Assembly (NCBI GenBank): GCA_963678705.1 | Contig: OY783213.1 | Location: forward strand, 14,822,451 to 14,886,450 | Reading direction: 5' to 3' | Length of the DNA stretch: 64,000 nucleotides | From: Panorpa germanica | Taxonomy: Eukaryota > Arthropoda > Insecta > Mecoptera > Panorpidae | In this document: one piece after another, positions 48,135 through 59,675 of the stretch | Numbering within the stretch: the first letter of the stretch is position 1 | Layout: every line of letters begins with the position of its first letter | Program-made: the position numbers and the translations under genes | Notes under the pieces: model-generated | Told to the model about the DNA's origin: nothing | The model's database searches: none | The model's input: the letters and a program-made list of their open reading frames with translations, nothing else

Positions 48135-50397
48135 TTTTATAAAATGCAATAAACCTTCACTTTCCAAAATACTTTTAGTTAGATCTTAAAATATTTAATA
48201 TATACTGTATATCTTATAAAATCGTGTATATATACTGTTACTTATACGGCACTTATAATTTAAACAAAAACACTTATAATTTAAAATAGTAGTGATATTT
48301 TTCTCAGACTATTACATATCAATTCTCATCAAAGATCAACATTTACACCATTTAACAAAACAAAAATCTATTTTTTAAATTTATTAGAATTATACTTTTT
48401 AAGGTTATGGCTCCTTTTCTTAAAGGAGCAACATATTTTATCTCTAAAATGTCACCGTCTTTATTATTTATACGTTAATAATCTTTCATTATTATTTATC
48501 TTTTTATTTGTATCCAATTGTTTATTTTAATTTTTATTTAAATGTAATACACTACTTCAATTCAAAACACTGGTACCAAAGTTTGCCAACCGTTTGTTAT
48601 TAAAAATTCAAATTACTTGTTCCTCGATTTAACTAACAACTTTTTAAATTGTAATTGAATGTTGGCAATAATTTCGCAACACCATTTGCTATATATTTTA
48701 AGATTTGGAATGGAGCAATAATTTTTGAAATATACACTTCGAAAAACACATCCGGATCCTCAATATAGAATGCCTTTTTATCTGTGATTATACAAGTTTA
48801 TGACTAAAGTAGTATCCACTTATTCTTTTAGATAATTTTAATAAAAGAAAATTCTTTTTAGGATAGTTATTTATTAACGTTAAAATAAAATAAAATGATT
48901 ATATACAAGTCCACAAGAACGCCATTTTAACAGCAAAAAAAAAATATTATTAATGAAGTTGGTCCGCTGTTGTTATCCGCTGATGGTACAAGACCAATCA
49001 AAGACCTCAATTATTTTAAACGAAGTAATGCATATTAAACATATACACGATTAATATTAAACTTAAACGCTTCCTAAATAAGACGTAGCAATTAAGCATA
49101 AATTTATAACACAGTTAATTTAATAGCAATCCATATAATTGTATTGTATTGGTTATCAAGAAAAGACATTCACAACATTTGCAATTTAAAGGTAAGCGTA
49201 ATTGTATTATATATGTACATATAGTGTTTTCATGGCAGCTTTAACAAATGGCGTAGCGTAGCATATCAACATCGTAGATGTTTCTACTAAATTTTTATAT
49301 AGCCCGTTCGCTCTCTCTCTCTCTCTCTTTCCTTGATAAAGCTTTCAACTGCCTAAGACGGGAAGGCTTGATTCTTCTCGAAAGCTATAGAACAGTTCTG
49401 GAATACAGTCAATAACAAAATATAGTAATCGCGAAAATCAACAGGTTTACGTTATTGAGGTTAGGTATCGAACATAAAAATTTTTGGATTTTTAACCCAG
49501 GGTAATCTTAAGGTTTTAAAAACGTTTAGAGTACTTAAAAATGGACGCAGTACAATTTCTGTTTAAGAAGGGATTGCTTTTTTGAATCTGTGTTAATGAA
49601 ATGAATGCGGATTTCTTAAAAATAATGAAATATTTGGTGGACGATAAACACACAAAATGGCGCAAACGGCTTTTAAACCCATAAACATAAATTGGCTTGC
49701 ATCTTTGTATTTTCTCAACATATTTTTTAAATTTATGTAGACTGTTAAATATTTCTGTTTAAATGGTACATTTCAACAGCTTCGCTTACAGAACGCGTCC
49801 GAGAATTTATTGTTTAATTATAAGATTCGCCATATTGTTTCGCTTCTCTTAGAATATCGTACTGTGAAATTTACAGCTTTCAAATCAATCAATTCGCATC
49901 TAAGAACAAAATTTAGAAAATTGCAAATGTTTTAGCTTAAAATAATAATAATCAATAAAAAATAACATTTTCTTTATTACCAAGTAGAAAATTGGCTATT
50001 GGTTGTGCAAGGTACAAAGTAACAGGTAATAACAGGTATTTTAGGTTAGCATACATATAGCCTGCTTTGTAAGCTTAGCGCAAAGTTGCTGCTAGAATAA
50101 AATACACTTTACTTATGAAACACAACAAAAATTATGATTTCAAATTAATCAATTCATTAACAAAAAGTTTTCTTAAGAAGTCATTTTGAAGCATAAATAT
50201 TACTAGGTTTTATTTAAGTAAAATGTAAGGTAACATTCATGTTTTGTGTGTAACGGGATTGATGTATAATAAGTTTCACATAATTATTTTTGAATGAAAT
50301 TAATTAAACGTTTAATTTCTTGTTTGTTTTTTTTCAGGTTTTCTACCTTTCATTCAAAAATTTTATCAAATAATTTCAACCGAATTTTCTGATAAAA
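48135..50397. promoter_or_regulatory. region between the two divergent paralogues
   Basis: About 2.3 kb separates the two start codons. I see no coding sequence. A (CT)n run lies at 49310-49328. Since both genes point outward, promoters and possible non-coding first exons should be here. The ATG of the plus gene is preceded by a TTTTTTTCAG acceptor-like site at about 50337, which suggests an upstream 5' UTR exon. Confidence 0.4.
49310..49328. repeat. (CT)n microsatellite
   Basis: Short perfect CT run after CCCGTTCG. Confidence 0.9.
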
Positions 50398-52900
50398 ATG
50401 GGAAGGCGCTTGAAAAGCTACAACGTGCCGCTGCCAAAACCACAAGAACTGAAGTAAGTAGATACTTACATGTTTATTACATCTTTATTTATTTATTTTT
50501 TTATTATATTGTTATAACTAGTTTATATAAAGTATCTAATAACATTTGTTCTAGTTAATTTTAATAATGGTAATATTTTTGAAGTCAGAGTATTAACCAT
50601 TGTTGATTCTTTTTTTCTGTCAGTCATCATACTAGCTCAATGGATTAGTTCTCTTTAATCTTCTTGTCAGTCCATCCGTTTGCATCAGGTGAAACGCTTC
50701 CACGTTGACATGATGTTGGAGACGTTGCTCGTGCTTTCTTGCAATTTTCGTAATTTCTTCAGCTACTGTAGTTACTTTGAGATCCCTATGTATATCGCTA
50801 TTGCGGACATACCATGGTGCATTCACTATGTTCCTCAGAACTTTATTTTGGAAAGTCTGAATGCATATGATGTTGCATTTCTTAGTACAGCCTCGTTGCT
50901 GGATGCCATATGTCCAAACTGGTTTCCATATTTGCTTATACAGCATTAGCTTGTTATGTATGAACAATATGGATTTGCGTCCCATTAGCCAGTACATTTT
51001 CTTATATATTATTCCTATCCCACCCATATAGTCCGGGGCCCCGTATCATTGATACGGCGGTAGCTACGCCACTGTTACTGCTACTAATATATTAAAACTA
51101 GAGTTTACCCCCGTCGCAAGCGACAACTGTCTTTTGTGTATGAATTGAATTTCATTTCAAATTTTAATTCCATTTTTAAATTGATTTTCATTTCCAATTT
51201 CTTCATTATTTGACCAACTTTTTTTCAAAATTTGGGACTTTTTTTTCGATTTGTAAATTAGGTACCAAAGTTAGCCCATATACAAAATTTCAACTTTCTA
51301 GTTTAATTTTTACTCTCGGCTAAAACCGCCCCTGTGCCCCAAAATAAATTTTTTTAATTTTTTTTCTTAAACCATATTCCATTATTACACAATTTAAAAT
51401 TTGAGTTTTCTCCAAAGTTTCCTACCGGGCCCCCTAATTTTCTCAACGCCCCCTTTTCAATTTTTTAGTTTCTAATTTTTCAAAAATGTCAGCATTGAAC
51501 ACCGTAATACACATGCCAAATTTCAACTTTCTATCTTTTACGAATTAAAAGTTATAAAGCAAAAAGTAAATAATTTTTGTATACAGTTCTGCGAGGCGCA
51601 AAATCATCTCCGACATGCCTATTGCAGAGAGAGCACTGATCCAAAACTTGGAGCTGCAGTGGGGATTAAAGTACCTGCGCCGTAACGCTTTGGAGCAGCA
51701 GCAGGTAAATATGAATATTAATATTGGCCTTGGCAATTCGATCAAATTAGCATTCTATCCACAAATGTAAATAAAATAACCAAAGTTATTATTATAGATT
51801 TATTTCCTATTTCACCCAATTTTTGCAACAAAATTTTCTATTTTGAACGAATAATTATATTTTTGTTTATAGAAGAAACGGTATTCTAAAGGACGTAACG
51901 GGGAACTGGTGAGAGTGAGAAAACTGCTAAAAGAAGGACAGAATTTAATACATAAAATGCTTAAAAAAGCTTCTTCTACAGAAGCCATACCAAAGCGCCG
52001 AAGGCGTAGGGACGGTGGTAGTTTGATATTCCCATCTTTCTTTCCCAAAGTCAAACAAAAGTTTACAGTAGTTTACTGTCATGGTGAGTAATATATTTCA
52101 ATTTTAAATTAATATAGGCAGATAAAATTGCGCCTGGTAATATGCAACTATTCTATCTATCCGTTGGTTCGGATATCGGCTAACTTTTGTATGTGATTAC
52201 AAAGCCATATTGTGATTAAAAGGGACCGAGGTCAAAGAGTAATTCAAGTAAAATATAGTACCTTATTGAATTTATTTATTTGGAGAATATAGTCATAAAT
52301 AAACTTAAAAAAAGAAACACAAAATATTGTAGACCAAACTAAAGGAATTAAATAATTTCTCATCTGTTTATTAGTTAAGGCATACTAAAAAAAGGCTACT
52401 TTTAGACAGTCAAATATGGGAACACCAACATTGAGTTATTAATGCCAAACTTCCGTAAGTTCGGGCTCGTTTCCTGGATCATCACTATATTATACCTATG
52501 CTTGGAAGTTCATTCCTTGAAGGTAGCTTGGCCGTGATAATCCGAGAGAAAAGTATAGTCTGACAGTCAATACTTTTCAATCTTCAATTCTTTTGGAGTT
52601 CACGTGACTCACCTAATTCCATATACTTCGACCTAAAAAGTAAATGATACATACTTTATAAATAATTTTTTAGGTATATTTTATACCTCATGTTAAACTG
52701 AACTGTTTTTATATAAACAACATTTTCAACAGCGAACAAAATTTTCAAATGCTTAACTGGTGGCATCTGATCAGGCGCAAGCTTGTCTTTTTTTTTTTTT
52801 AAAACATTGAATTTTGGCTGAGATTACTTTCCATTATAATTTCATTATTGTTGCAGGTAAGCCCAATGAAAGAATTGTGCACATTACCAAGTACATGTAA
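50398..52900 (+). CDS. unrecognised small basic protein, paralogue B of an inverted pair
   Basis: I do not recognise this family. Exons: 50398-50453, 51587-51704, 51873-52083, 52857-52900, in frame for 142 residues. Exon 1: MGRRLKSYNVPLPKPQEL. Exon 2: MPIAERALIQNLELQW then LKYLRRNALEQQQ. Exon 3: KKRYSKGRNGELVRVRKLLK followed by a KRRRRR cluster and FTVVYCHG. Exon 4 is short and ends HITKYM. Without the last splice the frame stops two codons further, at 52091. The YNVPLPKP motif, the AL..L...W..(Y/W)LR.N core and the exon phases match the minus-strand gene at 45935-48134, which is why I call them paralogues. The basic C-terminal half suggests nucleic-acid or ribosome binding, as inference only. 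Intron 1 contains a retrotransposon fragment and a Helitron. Confidence 0.68.
50632..51027 (-). pseudogene. C-terminal fragment of a Jockey-like non-LTR retrotransposon ORF2
   Basis: The minus-strand frame of 131 codons contains WKPVWTYGIQQRGC, FQNKVLRNIVNAPWYVRN, DIHRDLKVTTVAEEI and a closing RRLKRTNPLS. This is the pattern of the C-terminus of Jockey-clade reverse transcriptases. Only the extreme 3' end remains, which is typical of a 5'-truncated insertion. It lies in intron 1 of paralogue B, opposite to the gene. Confidence 0.85.
51098..51562 (-). mobile_element. non-autonomous Helitron, minus strand
   Basis: Read on the minus strand it ends with the CGTCGCTTGCGACG hairpin, GGGGTAAACTCTAG and T. 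The 80 bases before that match the small Helitron at 40341-40508. Its other end was not found. Related-looking non-coding sequence continues to about 51562, only about 25 bases before the exon 2 acceptor of paralogue B. Confidence 0.7.
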
Positions 52901-54346
52901 GCGACTACAAATTGTTGTGGACATTCCCCAGATGTATTTTCAACAGAAGAGTTTTGAAAAACATTATTTTTCAGTAAAAACAAATTATTCACTTTGTTTT
53001 AATAATATAAAACGTTCTGCTGCGTTCAGCTTTTATAATTAACATTTTCTGTGACAACCTTCCAACATTTTATTTTGCTGGTTGAAACAGAAGAACATTT
53101 TTTTTTTTTTAAGAAGTTATTTACGTTATTCATTTCCGTTTTTACTTTTTTAATAACTTATAGAATATTTTTTAAGTTGTAATCTTATTTTTAAACTAAG
53201 TATATAAACGTATATTTATTATAAAATATATACTATATAACTAAAGTAGAATCTTTGCTTAATATATGCGTAAACTCAAAACCGCCATAAGTTCAATCGC
53301 AAAACAAATTTAAAATGAAGAGTACATAACTTTGCTCTTTTTAACAATATCTGCAGGTAATTTGAAACGGCTAAATTAAATTAATTATCCATGGATAATA
53401 CACTAAATATATATTAGTCTGTGCACCTAATGAGATACAGACTCGCATTTTTTATTGATTAGACAACAACATTATTTATTACAAATACAAAATAGTATTA
53501 ATTATTACATAATTTATTACAAATTATCGAATTATATCACAGTTATACAATAAAAACTCAACTAAAGCTAGTCACATGATATAATTTTATAAATAAAAAG
53601 AAATTATATATAGAATACATGAAAATTATAATTAAAAAATAAAAAAAAAAAACTTAAGATTAATGTACTCAACTTGTGTTTAATTGAATGCAAATAAATT
53701 GTAAGTTTGTTTAATTAAAATTGACTGAAAACTTATAAATAATAACTTATAAAATTATTATAAAACCAACGTGCGTTCATTTTATTACAGTATTTGATAT
53801 GATAATGTAGATCAAACCATATTTTTTATATAACAATAAAAATGTAATCATCAGTACACTAGACTAGCTTTAACGTTCTAATTTCTCTATATCATTATAT
53901 TTATGTATAAAGTTAGATTTGTATTCAGAGGTAAACCTTATGTTCAGACTAAGTTTTTGATAGCACCTGTTCAAGGCAGGTTATACAAAATTTTCCTGAA
54001 AGCAACCTATTAATATTTGTATGTTTTACAATCAGTCCTTATATATTATAAAGAAATAAATAAAATCAGAACTTTAAAAATGTAGATCAAAGTTTTTTTA
54101 ATAAAACATAATATACCAATCCTATTATGAGTTTTTAACAAACAAAAAACTTATAAAGTTGTAGATATTTCATCTCAATTATTATAATTGGTTATAGCAA
54201 ACCACGGTTGATACATTTTATTTTTATTATGTAGATTATTAATAATTGCAAGATTTTAGTATTTTTTAATAAAGTTATATTAGTTTATCTAGAAGATTAA
54301 AGTAATTTACAAAATTTTTAATTTAATCATATTAAAAATACTTTAT
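52901..54346. other. AT-rich intergenic DNA between convergent genes
   Basis: 3' UTR space of paralogue B and of ICMT. No coding sequence or repeat recognised. Confidence 0.45.
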
Positions 54347-55478
54347 TTATAAATCTATTTTATAACCATTTATAAATGGCAGTCCAGTTGGCACATTTTT
54401 CTGATAATGCATGTAACTTTCACCAAAAAAGTTTAATAATGTGTATTCTTCAATATATATTCGTTCTTTAAAAAAAGTCCAGCTTGCAGCGGTATATGCC
54501 AATATACAAAGAGGATTTTGGAGAATAATCTGAAATAAAAACAGAATATAAAACAGTTTTTCATTTGGACATTTTTCATGAAGAATTTTACTAAAAACCT
54601 TTAAAGTAATGTTATTCTAATGCGAATTGTGGTTTTAACACAATGTTGAGTAAATCGTGAGTTTATTTCAGAGTCTGACGGCTTCGATACGCATAAAATG
54701 CTTTCTCCCTATTACCTAGGTATGTATAATAATCTTACTTGTGTTCCAATTGACCAATAGAACCACCCTACGTAGCTTGGATGTCGAACATATCCATATA
54801 CACCATGTGTCACCAGCTCGTGTCCTTTTACGTGAACACTTTGAACAATATGATTAAAATTAGATTTGGCTGTCAGCATCGCCGCTTTCCGTATAGCCTC
54901 CCCTGCGAGGCACATTAAAAGCCCTATTGTCCATACGAGTGTATTGTCCTTTAAATCTGAACATTTTTGTTATAAACACTATAAAGGAATTAATTATATC
55001 AAATGCTGTTTAAAAATATACCTGCAAAGAAATAAGTTTCAACAAAAAACTCCAACCAACTTGCCACAGCCGCACACGTATATTGAAAACTGTGGTTTAG
55101 AATGAAAGAGTCTACAGATAATGTACTAGGATTGGTATAGGCTATTGTAAGAAATTCTGAATAATGAAATAATGCCATTACTGCTGCGTATACTCCAAAC
55201 GATTTCCAATTAGATGATCCAAGACCAACAATAAATATTCCCATAGCAAATACATAACCCAAAAATGTTGCTCTAATAGCTACTTGATATGTAAAACCTT
55301 TGAATATGAGACGAAGCACTATATTTATTAGAGAGAAGTAAAGTGCCGGCCCCCAGCATATAGCGCCCCATATTTTTGGAACAAAATTAAAGTACACTTC
55401 AGGGAAAAATAATAAAAATATTAAACTTGCACTTCCCAAAAAGCATATAATGCTTAATTTTCCTTCATATATCAACAT
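54347..55478 (-). CDS. ICMT: protein-S-isoprenylcysteine O-methyltransferase
   Basis: Multi-pass ER membrane enzyme that methylates the C-terminal prenylcysteine of CaaX proteins such as Ras, Rho and lamins, using S-adenosylmethionine (family Ste14/ICMT). Minus-strand exons: 55478-55022, 54956-54739, 54529-54347, in frame for 285 residues, equal to the animal enzyme. The N-terminal half holds several hydrophobic helices (for example IICFLGSASLIFLLFF) and the conserved HYSEFLTIAYTNPSTLSVDSF. The C-terminal catalytic part has HELVTHGVYGYVRHPSYVGW, the SAM-binding RHPxYxGW signature. It is followed by FFKERIYIEEYTLLNFFG with the conserved ER..EE. It is head-to-head with PSMB6, with 420 bases between the starts. 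Confidence 0.97.
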
Positions 55479-55898
55479 TATTACAAGATTTTAAAGCAGA
55501 AACTAAAGTTATTGTTGGTGTATCACTTATGTGAGCTTTTATTACATTTTGGTTTATTATAATTTAATAAATGTATAAAATGTTGCTCCTTAGACTGTGT
55601 CAAATCAAAAATCATTTCTAATAGCAATCATAAAAATCATGGGAAAATTAAACGAATCACTTTGAAAAATTAAAACTGAATGTAGCCGCTTACGAAATGT
55701 CAAACAAATTTTGTAAGACCAACAAAACAAGCTGAAATAAAAGAGGATTTTCTTACTTCAGCTTAGTTACTTATTTCAATGTAGCCATGATGATTATTGT
55801 ATTCTAATTGAATTTGTTCTGTTTGTAGTTAAACACAATTAATCCATTTCAATAATTTACTATAGTTTTTCAGTTACATTTGTGTAAAAAAGTTTATA
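55479..55898. promoter_or_regulatory. shared upstream region of ICMT (-) and PSMB6 (+)
   Basis: 420 bases without coding sequence between divergent start codons; both promoters and 5' UTRs are expected here. Inferred from layout only. Confidence 0.55.
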
Positions 55899-57371
55899 AT
55901 GGCTGGACTAACACCAGATTGGCTAAATGCTGAACACAGCACTGGAGTGAGTATATAATTTCCAGAATAGTGAAATGTTAACGGCGTTTTATAACCTAAT
56001 CTGCCCCACCGATTCATGACATTGCAGTATTAAGTTTACTGTTTATGTCATTAAAACAGATTATTTAAAAGAATACTTATTGCTGAAATGATTTATCCAC
56101 ACAAAAAATGCAAATTTTATATCTCAGTTGACACTGCAACTAAAATTCTGGGACCCCCATGATTTAGCAATGTTGCAAGAAAAAAGTGAAAATCGAAATC
56201 AATTATCAGATTTAAGCCTCTATATTAGAAAAATTCCTAATCACATTAATTTTTGCATTTACTTTAGAGTTTAGAAACGCAAATCTATTTCTGCAGAATG
56301 TCATAAAAAGCGCGAATGTGACAGTATGCCATGCATACTTCAAGTTTACGTCACTGATCTCTGTCAACATTTTTATAGTTTAACTAAAGAGATTGTGGTA
56401 TAAATATTATATTCCTTGTTATTGGTATTGTTCGTTTTGCCGGTATAAATAGGCTGAGTAATTTTTTATTTTAGACTTCTATCATGGCAGCGGAATTTGA
56501 TGGAGGAGTAGTAATTGGAGCTGATTCCAGAACAACAACTGGGTAACTTTTTATAACTTATCAGTGTTTGCTAAATTATTCTTATTAGTAACACTTTCTT
56601 TTATATTTTCTGTGTAGAGCGTACATCGCAAATCGAGTAACAGACAAATTAACCAAGATTACTGATCATATTTACTGTTGTCGGTCAGGATCTGCAGCTG
56701 ATACACAAGCTATTGCTGACATCGTAAGCTATCACTTGGCATTCCACTCGTAAGTATTTAACAACTAGTGAAAGTATTGATAGTAAATCGATTTTTATTT
56801 ATTTAATGAATTTTTGGTTTGTTAATGCAGAATGGAGTTAGGTGAACCAGCGCTAGTGCAAGCTGGTGCATCAGTTTTTAGAGAACTTTGCTACAATTAT
56901 AGGTAAATCAATTTTCTTTTATATACCATCTTGTGTTTATAGTATCTTTATTTTGTGAAATCTTTGTAGAGATTCTCTTACTGCCGGAATTTTAGTTGCT
57001 GGTTGGGATCGTCGCAAGGGAGGCCAAATATATTCTGTTCCTTTGGGCGGAATGTGCGTTAGACAAAAAGTCGCAATTGGTGGATCAGGAAGTGGATATA
57101 TATACGGTTTTGTTGACGCAAACTTTAAGGAAAACATGAAGCAAGAGGATTGTGTTAATTTCGTTATAAATGGTGAATAAATATGAAATTTTCTCTAAAA
57201 CTGACGGTTTTGTATGCATCAATAAATCTTAAATATGTTTCAGCTCTGGCTCATGCAATGTACCGCGATGGAAGCTCCGGAGGAGTTGTTCGTATTGGAA
57301 TTATTACCGAAAAGGGGGTAGAACGTCGTTGCATTTTAAGTGATGACTTGCCCAAAATGCCATTTATTTAA
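55899..57371 (+). CDS. PSMB6: proteasome subunit beta type-6 (beta-1, caspase-like)
   Basis: Catalytic N-terminal-nucleophile hydrolase of the 20S proteasome core. Exons: 55899-55946, 56475-56542, 56618-56749, 56831-56902, 56970-57172, 57244-57371, giving 216 residues. The propeptide is 16 residues and ends in Gly. The mature enzyme would begin at Thr17 ([19 protein letters not shown]), keeping the catalytic Thr1, Asp17 and Lys33 (in RVTDKLTKI). [13 protein letters not shown] and [14 protein letters not shown], also conserved in this family, are present. It lacks the longer C-terminal tail of the vertebrate protein. The exon 1/exon 2 junction falls exactly at the Gly-Thr cleavage point. Confidence 0.97.
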
Positions 57372-58137
57372 ATATTATCATATAATAATAATTTATATGA
57401 AGCAAAATTACTTTTGTTGCGGAATTCAATGACTAACTGTGGTAAATTCTAATTGAATGTATAAAATCTAAAAAATATACATAATAAATTCATTTGTAAT
57501 AAATTTTGCAAGAATTATTTTTTTCTATGGTGAAAATGTTCTGTTAGCGAATCTTAACAGAACATTTCAGTATTAAATAAAATTGATGATGTTAATTTAA
57601 TTGTAACATTTACAGTTCAATATACATTCTAGAAAATTTTATATTATTTTTATATTTAATATTTCAAAAATATTACTTTTAATGTAATATACGAATGATA
57701 ATTAGTTGCTTTAAACGGTTCTATTACGAGCTCTAACTCGTTAATCTTTAGTAGATTTTAAATCACCATATTTGTTACCTGCTAAGCACAAAACATGGAT
57801 ACTACCTGCAATCCATGTTTCATGGATTAACCTACGTTAAAACAGAACAGTAAAATAGGTCACAAAAGGTTGTTTAGTAAGTAAATAAACTTTAAATACA
57901 TGTAATTATGTTGACCGGATAGAAATATTTAATTTAAAAAGTAGTAAAACTTCTCCTTAAGTTTGCGTTGTTACTTAAAATTTCTTAGATAATACGATAA
58001 TCATTAACTCCATCCGTTGTAGTTAAAAACGATAGTTACATATAAATTATAATGTGCGTAATATAAAATGCTACATAGTTTACTTTAGTTGACTTTATTA
58101 ACTTACATCATACAAATACATAACACTATTAAGATTA
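57372..58137. other. 3' UTR space between convergent PSMB6 and mRpS22
   Basis: AT-rich and non-coding, with ATAATAAATTC shortly after the PSMB6 stop as a candidate polyadenylation signal. A weak MITE copy lies at about 57779-57880. Confidence 0.45.
57779..57880. mobile_element. possible fragment of the CTGCTAAACACA-TIR MITE family
   Basis: Begins CTGCTAAGCACAAAACATGG, one mismatch from the family terminus. The other end (GGTTGTTTAGTAAG) is only loosely complementary. Confidence 0.35.
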
Positions 58138-59408
58138 CTAAGCAGAAATACCATGGGCACTTTTAATTCCTTCCGATAAACTCATTTTTTGTGTGTACAA
58201 TTCCTTGTTTGATTGTAAAGCCAGTTCCAATTGACCCCGTTTGGTTGAATCTTGCTTAACATAATCTTCAATAAATTTACTGCAAAGTTCATAAGTGCTG
58301 CTGTTCATAAGATTCGATTGGGAGTTATCCTGGATATTATTCTCCTTAACAAAATCACGATTAGATATATTGCTTTTACACTCTGTATGCAATTTATATA
58401 AAACAGATATTAATTGAACAGCATCAACGATGAAATCTGTTTCAATTAATTCCAAGAGGAGACTATCGATAGATTTGATCCAACATAAATAAAATGTTAG
58501 AGGCCCAAAATGTCTGCTAGACCGTAGTGAATCAAAACATTTGTTTTCATTAACATGATTGTATACAGTACTGGTAACATGATGGTACATTCTGTCATCA
58601 GGATCGAACTGTATGCAAGCTCTATCCAATACGTATTCATACTCCTGCCTTTCAAGTAATGATTTTAAATATTGCTCTTCAAACATTTTAGGCAAAGTTA
58701 TTTTTCGACCAGACACTGGAAAATATGTTTGATTTATTCGTTGTCTCAAAACATGATTTGCATGTTTGAGTTCTCCTGTCGGATCTCTAGTTACAATAAG
58801 ACGGTTTGAATTTCTTAAACCATATGTTATATCAGTGATAACGTATCTGGTTTTGGTAAAAGCTGTCAAAGCAGGATCATTCGATAAAATGCTGTCAGTT
58901 TCTGTATATACCTAAAATATAATATGGTTGTAATATTTGTTTTCAATAATATATAATGAATGAAAGTGTAATGTTGAATTACTTGCACAACAGGAGGCAT
59001 TTGAAGAGCTTTCTCAGCTTTAGCAGCAGCTTCTTTCATGGCTGAATCCAATTCCTCGTTGGTCATAAACTTATATGTAGGTGGATCCAAAGCTTTTCCG
59101 CCATGGGCTCTTTTTTTAAATACCTTTCCCAAATTGACTCTTGTTAAATTTTTCAATAAAGACTGCACCTCATCATTAAAAAATAAAGGTGCAGGGTCGC
59201 GTTTATCTGTAAATTAGTTACTTTCATGACTAATATATCGATATAATCGTATTTTAGGTAAAGTTTCAAGCATTACTATACCATAATCATTGGAGCAAGC
59301 AGAACTTGAATATGTTTTGGAAAAATTATGGTACACTCTTGTATATCTACATTTATATTTATGAGTGCTGTTTAATATATTAATCAGTCGATTTGAAATT
59401 AATGACAT
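58138..59408 (-). CDS. mRpS22: mitochondrial small ribosomal subunit protein mS22
   Basis: Metazoan-specific component of the mitochondrial 28S ribosomal subunit. Minus-strand exons: 59408-59282, 59206-58983, 58911-58138, in frame for 374 residues (vertebrate MRPS22 is 360). The first exon is rich in Arg, Ser and aromatic residues and has few acids, like a mitochondrial targeting sequence. Family segments: DKRDPAPLFFNDEVQSLL, LDPPTYKFMTNEELDSAMKE, KALQMPPVVQV, RYVITDITYG, VTRDPTGELKHA and RSSRHFGPLTFYL. Intron 1 is only 75 bases; reading through it would add residues and then stop, so the splice is needed. A Met 8 codons further upstream is also in frame, but 59408 is the better match. The gene is head-to-head with COPB2. 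Confidence 0.94.
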
Positions 59409-59675
59409 TTTAAAATAGTTCACAAACAGCACTGTATAAAAATAACCTTAAATTTCCAACACTCCGACAAGCTGCAGCAAAAACTTTTCAAAGTAAACAA
59501 AACATAAGAACTTTCTATATAATTTGTTCAGTTGGTAAGAAGTTTTATTTTTTACCGACATGCCATCGTTGCGCATGCGAGTTATACAATTTATTTGACG
59601 GCCACGTCTATGTATTTTCGTGTATGCTGACAGAATTTTAAAATTATTAAGATTTAGTGTTTATTTCTTAAAACA
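59409..59675. promoter_or_regulatory. short shared promoter region of mRpS22 (-) and COPB2 (+)
   Basis: Only 267 bases separate the two start codons, which face apart. Both transcription starts must lie within it unless exons are missed. No TATA box is placed convincingly. This is the most compact divergent pair in the window. Confidence 0.6.

Noticed and set aside
52848..53042. 64-codon frame as the last exon of paralogue B
   Set aside because: The phase set by the preceding donor (CATG|GTGAGT) forces another frame that ends at 52900.
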